From CAYJAD01 sp964370015 (GTDB taxonomy: Bacteria > Desulfobacterota > Desulfovibrionia > Desulfovibrionales > Desulfovibrionaceae): a DNA stretch of 64,000 nucleotides. The notes below the pieces were generated by a model. It did no database searches. It was given only the letters and a program-made list of their open reading frames with translations, and was not told where the DNA came from. Both the position numbers and the translations under genes were made by a program. The DNA lies in contig CAYJHD010000001.1 in assembly GCA_964370015.1 (NCBI GenBank), positions 42,483-106,482 on the forward strand, in the 5' to 3' direction. Below, in pieces: positions 61,746-64,000 of the stretch (its first letter is position 1; every line of letters starts with the position of its first letter).

Positions 61746-62510
61746 TTACGCAGGAAACACTTGCCCGAAGTAGTCCTCTATTTCATCTTCCTGCACGCTA
61801 GTAGGATAGCTGATGGAAGTATAGCCATCGCCGGAGAAACTTCTGTCCACCTCCACAAGCAGATGCACTGTATCCTCATCCACAATAAAGCTAAGCTCCA
61901 CTTCTTCAATGGTGCGGCTATGCCAGCTAAACCCACCACTGGGACGCATTTCTATTTCTTGATATACGCCGGACGAACTAGAGAAGTTCGGTGCATTCAA
62001 ATACCCCACTTCCACATCTACTTTCTTAAACTCAAAGCCATTTTGCACAAATTTATCTAACATGAGAGCCACAGCCGGGTGCGGCTGTACAGTAAGGTAA
62101 TCACGGTCGCCGCTATCCATGCCAGATTCAATATCAAGATCTGTGTACACCCAAACTTTGGATTCATTTTTCCCTGCAGCAATGGAAGTTATGGGCGTTT
62201 CTGCCGGCAATTTGAAGCTAAAAGGAATTTCGTAGGACTGCCCCGCCTCCACCTTCATGGATTGATCTATCTTCACGGCCCCCACAGCCTTGGCGGTGGT
62301 ATAGTCCTCTTCTTCGCCGTCCACTTCCCGCGTGCCCTGCGCTAAAGTCATAACAGAGATAGTCACATGATTAATATCTTGATCTACTTTTCCGCCATGA
62401 ATATGCACTGTACCCACAAGAGTTCCCCCCTGCGTTATTGTCATACCTTCGAGCACCGTGTCCACTTTAGCATTACCAATGCCTACTTTCGCTAACAATT
62501 TACCAAACAT
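61746..62510 (-). CDS. Spo0M-like (SpoOM family) protein
   Basis: 254 aa, no signal peptide. The family signature is at the start: MFGKLLAKVGIGNAKVDTVL, TQGGTLVGTVHIHGGKVDQDI. The arrestin-like two-sandwich fold is suggested by VEAGQSYEIPFSFKLPAETPI, VYTDLDIESGMDSGDRDYLTV and the C-terminal FGQVFPA. Spo0M was named from Bacillus sporulation but occurs in many non-sporing bacteria, where it may act in stress or cytoskeletal processes. AAGGAGTCTAT precedes the ATG. It is likely co-transcribed with the ankyrin gene upstream (37-base gap). Confidence 0.9.
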   Translation of the reverse strand: MFGKLLAKVGIGNAKVDTVLEGMTITQGGTLVGTVHIHGGKVDQDINHVTISVMTLAQGTREVDGEEEDYTTAKAVGAVKIDQSMKVEAGQSYEIPFSFKLPAETPITSIAAGKNESKVWVYTDLDIESGMDSGDRDYLTVQPHPAVALMLDKFVQNGFEFKKVDVEVGYLNAPNFSSSSGVYQEIEMRPSGGFSWHSRTIEEVELSFIVDEDTVHLLVEVDRSFSGDGYTSISYPTSVQEDEIEDYFGQVFPA

Positions 62511-62547
62511 ATAGACTCCTTATGCATTACTCTCAATGAAGTGAAGT

Positions 62548-63297
62548 TTATTTCTTTTTTTCCATATTTTCAACATGTTCAAGAATCAGCACAACCGCTT
62601 TTTCATTACCATTATCTTGCGCGTAGGTCAGGGTTGATTGCCCATCATTATCGGCAAGTAAGGGGTCGGCACCGTGAGCCAAAAGTAGCTTCATAAGCTC
62701 TTCTGAACCGTCCATGACCACAAACATAAATGCTGTAGCGCCGTCATTATCTCTGGCATTTACATCCACTTTTTTATCCAGCAAAAACTTCACGCAAGAC
62801 ATAAAACCAGGAGAAGCGGCGTGCATAAGCATGGTAGCACCACTGTTAGAAGTAGCCTTTATGTCTGCGCCATTTTGCAAGAAGAAAAGCATCATTTTTT
62901 CTTGATCATGATTGCTGGCAACCATGGCAGGCGTTTCACCACGGCTATTTTTAGCATTAATATTTGCTTTATTTTTAAGTAAAACCTTTGCAACTTCCTC
63001 CTTGCCCAGCGTTGCGGCATAAAGAAGCGCCGTCATACCGTTTTTGTCGGCAAGGTCCACAGTAGCTTTATTATCAAGCAAAAGCTGCGCAATTTTTACA
63101 TCCCCCATGGCCGTCGCAAGTATAAGCGGTGTTATACCGTGCTCGTTGGAGACATTGACATCAGTACCTCCCTTGAGAAGTTCCTCCACTTGATTAACAT
63201 TTTTTTCTTGTATGGCTTGCAACAACGCATTGGCCCATGAAAGACTGGGAACAAGAAAAAGAAGACAAAAACAAAGACTACAAATTTTATGACGCAT
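62548..63297 (-). CDS. Exported ankyrin-repeat protein
   Basis: 249 aa. Signal peptide LCFCLLFLVPSLSWA. Six to seven ankyrin repeats fill the rest (TPLILATAMGDVKIAQLLL, TALLYAATLGKEEVAKVLL, TPAMVASNHDQEKMMLFFL, TMLMHAASPGFMSCVKFLL, TAFMFVVMDGSEELMKLLL). This is a small periplasmic ankyrin protein, similar in style to the one at 59947 but without the end domain. AGGAGAAAGT precedes the ATG. Confidence 0.9.
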   Translation of the reverse strand: MRHKICSLCFCLLFLVPSLSWANALLQAIQEKNVNQVEELLKGGTDVNVSNEHGITPLILATAMGDVKIAQLLLDNKATVDLADKNGMTALLYAATLGKEEVAKVLLKNKANINAKNSRGETPAMVASNHDQEKMMLFFLQNGADIKATSNSGATMLMHAASPGFMSCVKFLLDKKVDVNARDNDGATAFMFVVMDGSEELMKLLLAHGADPLLADNDGQSTLTYAQDNGNEKAVVLILEHVENMEKKK

Positions 63298-63900
63298 ACT
63301 TTCTCCTTATACGTTAAAAAACAGGAAATATCATTTACATCATGTTGTATATCATGAGATGAATCAAGAGGTAGGTAGCATAATTCATTATTGTGATGAT
63401 GAATTTATATCTCTTCATACGAACAAGAGAATTATAGAAATATAACGCTTTGTAATTTTGTCAAAAAACCTTAATGCATATAACACCTTAAAATTATAAA
63501 TAATACACAGTTTCATCTCGACAATGAGAAAAGTAAAACTCTTATTTTTTCAAACACATACCAGTATACACCATTTTTTTCTTTCCCACCTCAATCCTCT
63601 GCCAATACTCCACATTTTTTTCATTTTACCCTCAACCACGCCAAAGACGTAACGTGCCGCGCTTTGGGCATAGCCCGACCAATCACTGCTTTACTCACTT
63701 TCACGAATGCCTGGGACGCAGTTTGGCACAGCATGAGCCACTGATTTTGCCTTTACATACGAAAAACCTTCGCCGAGCATTGGAGTTTCTAACGAGGTTC
63801 TTTCTAAAGCGGGGCCTTGGCAAGATTATACACCGATCACGGTGAAATCTTGAAAGCTCTGGGGAGTTGTGGAATTGATATAGATGATGGGTAATCTGTT
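63298..63900. other. Gap between ankyrin gene and tRNA-Glu
   Basis: About 600 bases. The first 350 are very AT-rich and presumably hold the ankyrin promoter. From ~63,630 to 63,860 the composition shifts to a higher GC and the plus strand is open for 63 codons (63654-63845). That reading has no ribosome site and no recognisable product, so I do not call it a gene. The segment may be a remnant or a repeat next to the tRNA. Confidence 0.35.
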
Positions 63901-63942
63901 AAAATAAAAAAATCCCTCAGAAAATAAATTCTGAAGGATTAT
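63899..63942 (-). terminator. Terminator after tRNA-Glu
   Basis: On the minus strand AATCCTTCAG pairs with CTGAGGGATT around AATTTATTTT and runs into TTTTTTATTTT. It lies 12 bases beyond the tRNA 3' end. Confidence 0.85.
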
Positions 63943-63952
63943 AATTTTTATT

Positions 63953-64000
63953 TGGCGTCCCCTAGGGGATTTGAACCCCTGTCGACGCCGTGAAAGGGCG
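63953..64000 (-). tRNA. tRNA-Glu (UUC), partial, cut by the window end
   Basis: The minus strand reads the 3' two-thirds of a tRNA. The anticodon arm CGCCCTTTCACGGCG has anticodon TTC. The T-arm AGGGGTTCAAATCCCCT and acceptor strand AGGGGAC follow, then discriminator G and encoded CCA. The 5' part lies beyond position 64000. Confidence 0.95.

Noticed and set aside
63654..63845. 63-codon plus-strand reading near the tRNA
   Set aside because: No ribosome site, His/Leu-rich composition without family features. Kept only as a note under the intergenic entry.

Overview
The window looks like chromosome from a Desulfovibrionaceae-type sulfate or sulfite reducer, probably host-associated. The evidence is a flavodoxin very close in sequence to the Desulfovibrio protein (1277-1717), an outer-membrane homotrimeric porin of the Desulfovibrio kind (2051-3496), an adhesin-like protein with the terminal modules seen in Desulfovibrionaceae type I-secreted proteins (155-967), and moderately AT-rich DNA. 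The genus assignment is inference. A partial tRNA-Glu closes the window.

Region 1 (about 3.5-26.5 kb) is a catabolic island for an N-heterocycle, most likely purines. It holds three complete molybdenum-hydroxylase gene sets (each with molybdopterin, 2Fe-2S and FAD subunits), each in a different gene order: Mo-FeS-FAD (7924-11499), FAD-FeS-Mo (15359-19022) and Mo-FAD-FeS (19037-22795). With them are the maturation genes mocA/ygfJ-like, yqeB and yqeC (3580-5838). YqeB and YqeC are established markers of molybdenum hydroxylases that need a labile selenium ligand. Two YjiH-family membrane proteins each stand just upstream of a hydroxylase set and probably carry substrate. A cyclic amidohydrolase (hydantoinase/allantoinase type) and two M20-family amidases would open the ring and release ammonia. 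A DMT exporter and an IclR-family regulator (25768-26532) complete the set.

Region 2 (26.8-30.4 kb) has an SDR oxidoreductase, an S66 peptidase (LdcA/MccF type) and a GGxGxD-repeat protein.

Region 3 (31.4-48.4 kb, minus strand) is one tightly packed cell-envelope operon of ten genes. In transcription order it encodes a periplasmic vWA protein, an ABC ATPase and a LolCE/MacB-like permease, a SUMF1-fold protein without cysteines in the domain's C-terminal half, a glycine-zipper lipoprotein, a coiled-coil lipoprotein, a PDZ-S41 protease, an ankyrin/Sel1 protein of 1059 aa, a 1459-aa exported protein and a small exported protein. The two giant proteins end in the same 130-residue domain (81/130 identical by hand count, no gaps), which I do not recognise. 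This is the best candidate for an undescribed system. The reading that it is an envelope assembly or quality-control machine is inference.

Region 4 (49.1-63.3 kb) holds an SH3-like secreted protein, a membrane-bound LuxR-type sensor paired with a solute-binding lipoprotein, a TMEM43-family protein, and then a run of small exported repeat proteins (LRR, Sel1, ankyrin), an Spo0M-like protein and two proteins sharing a second unrecognised C-terminal domain built around a SKWPHK core. A 59-codon secreted ORF and a cluster of inverted repeats (58.8-59.2 kb) also lie here.

No CRISPR array, rRNA, phage or complete IS element was seen. Coordinates of starts were moved from the longest frame where a Shine-Dalgarno sequence or signal peptide argued for it.
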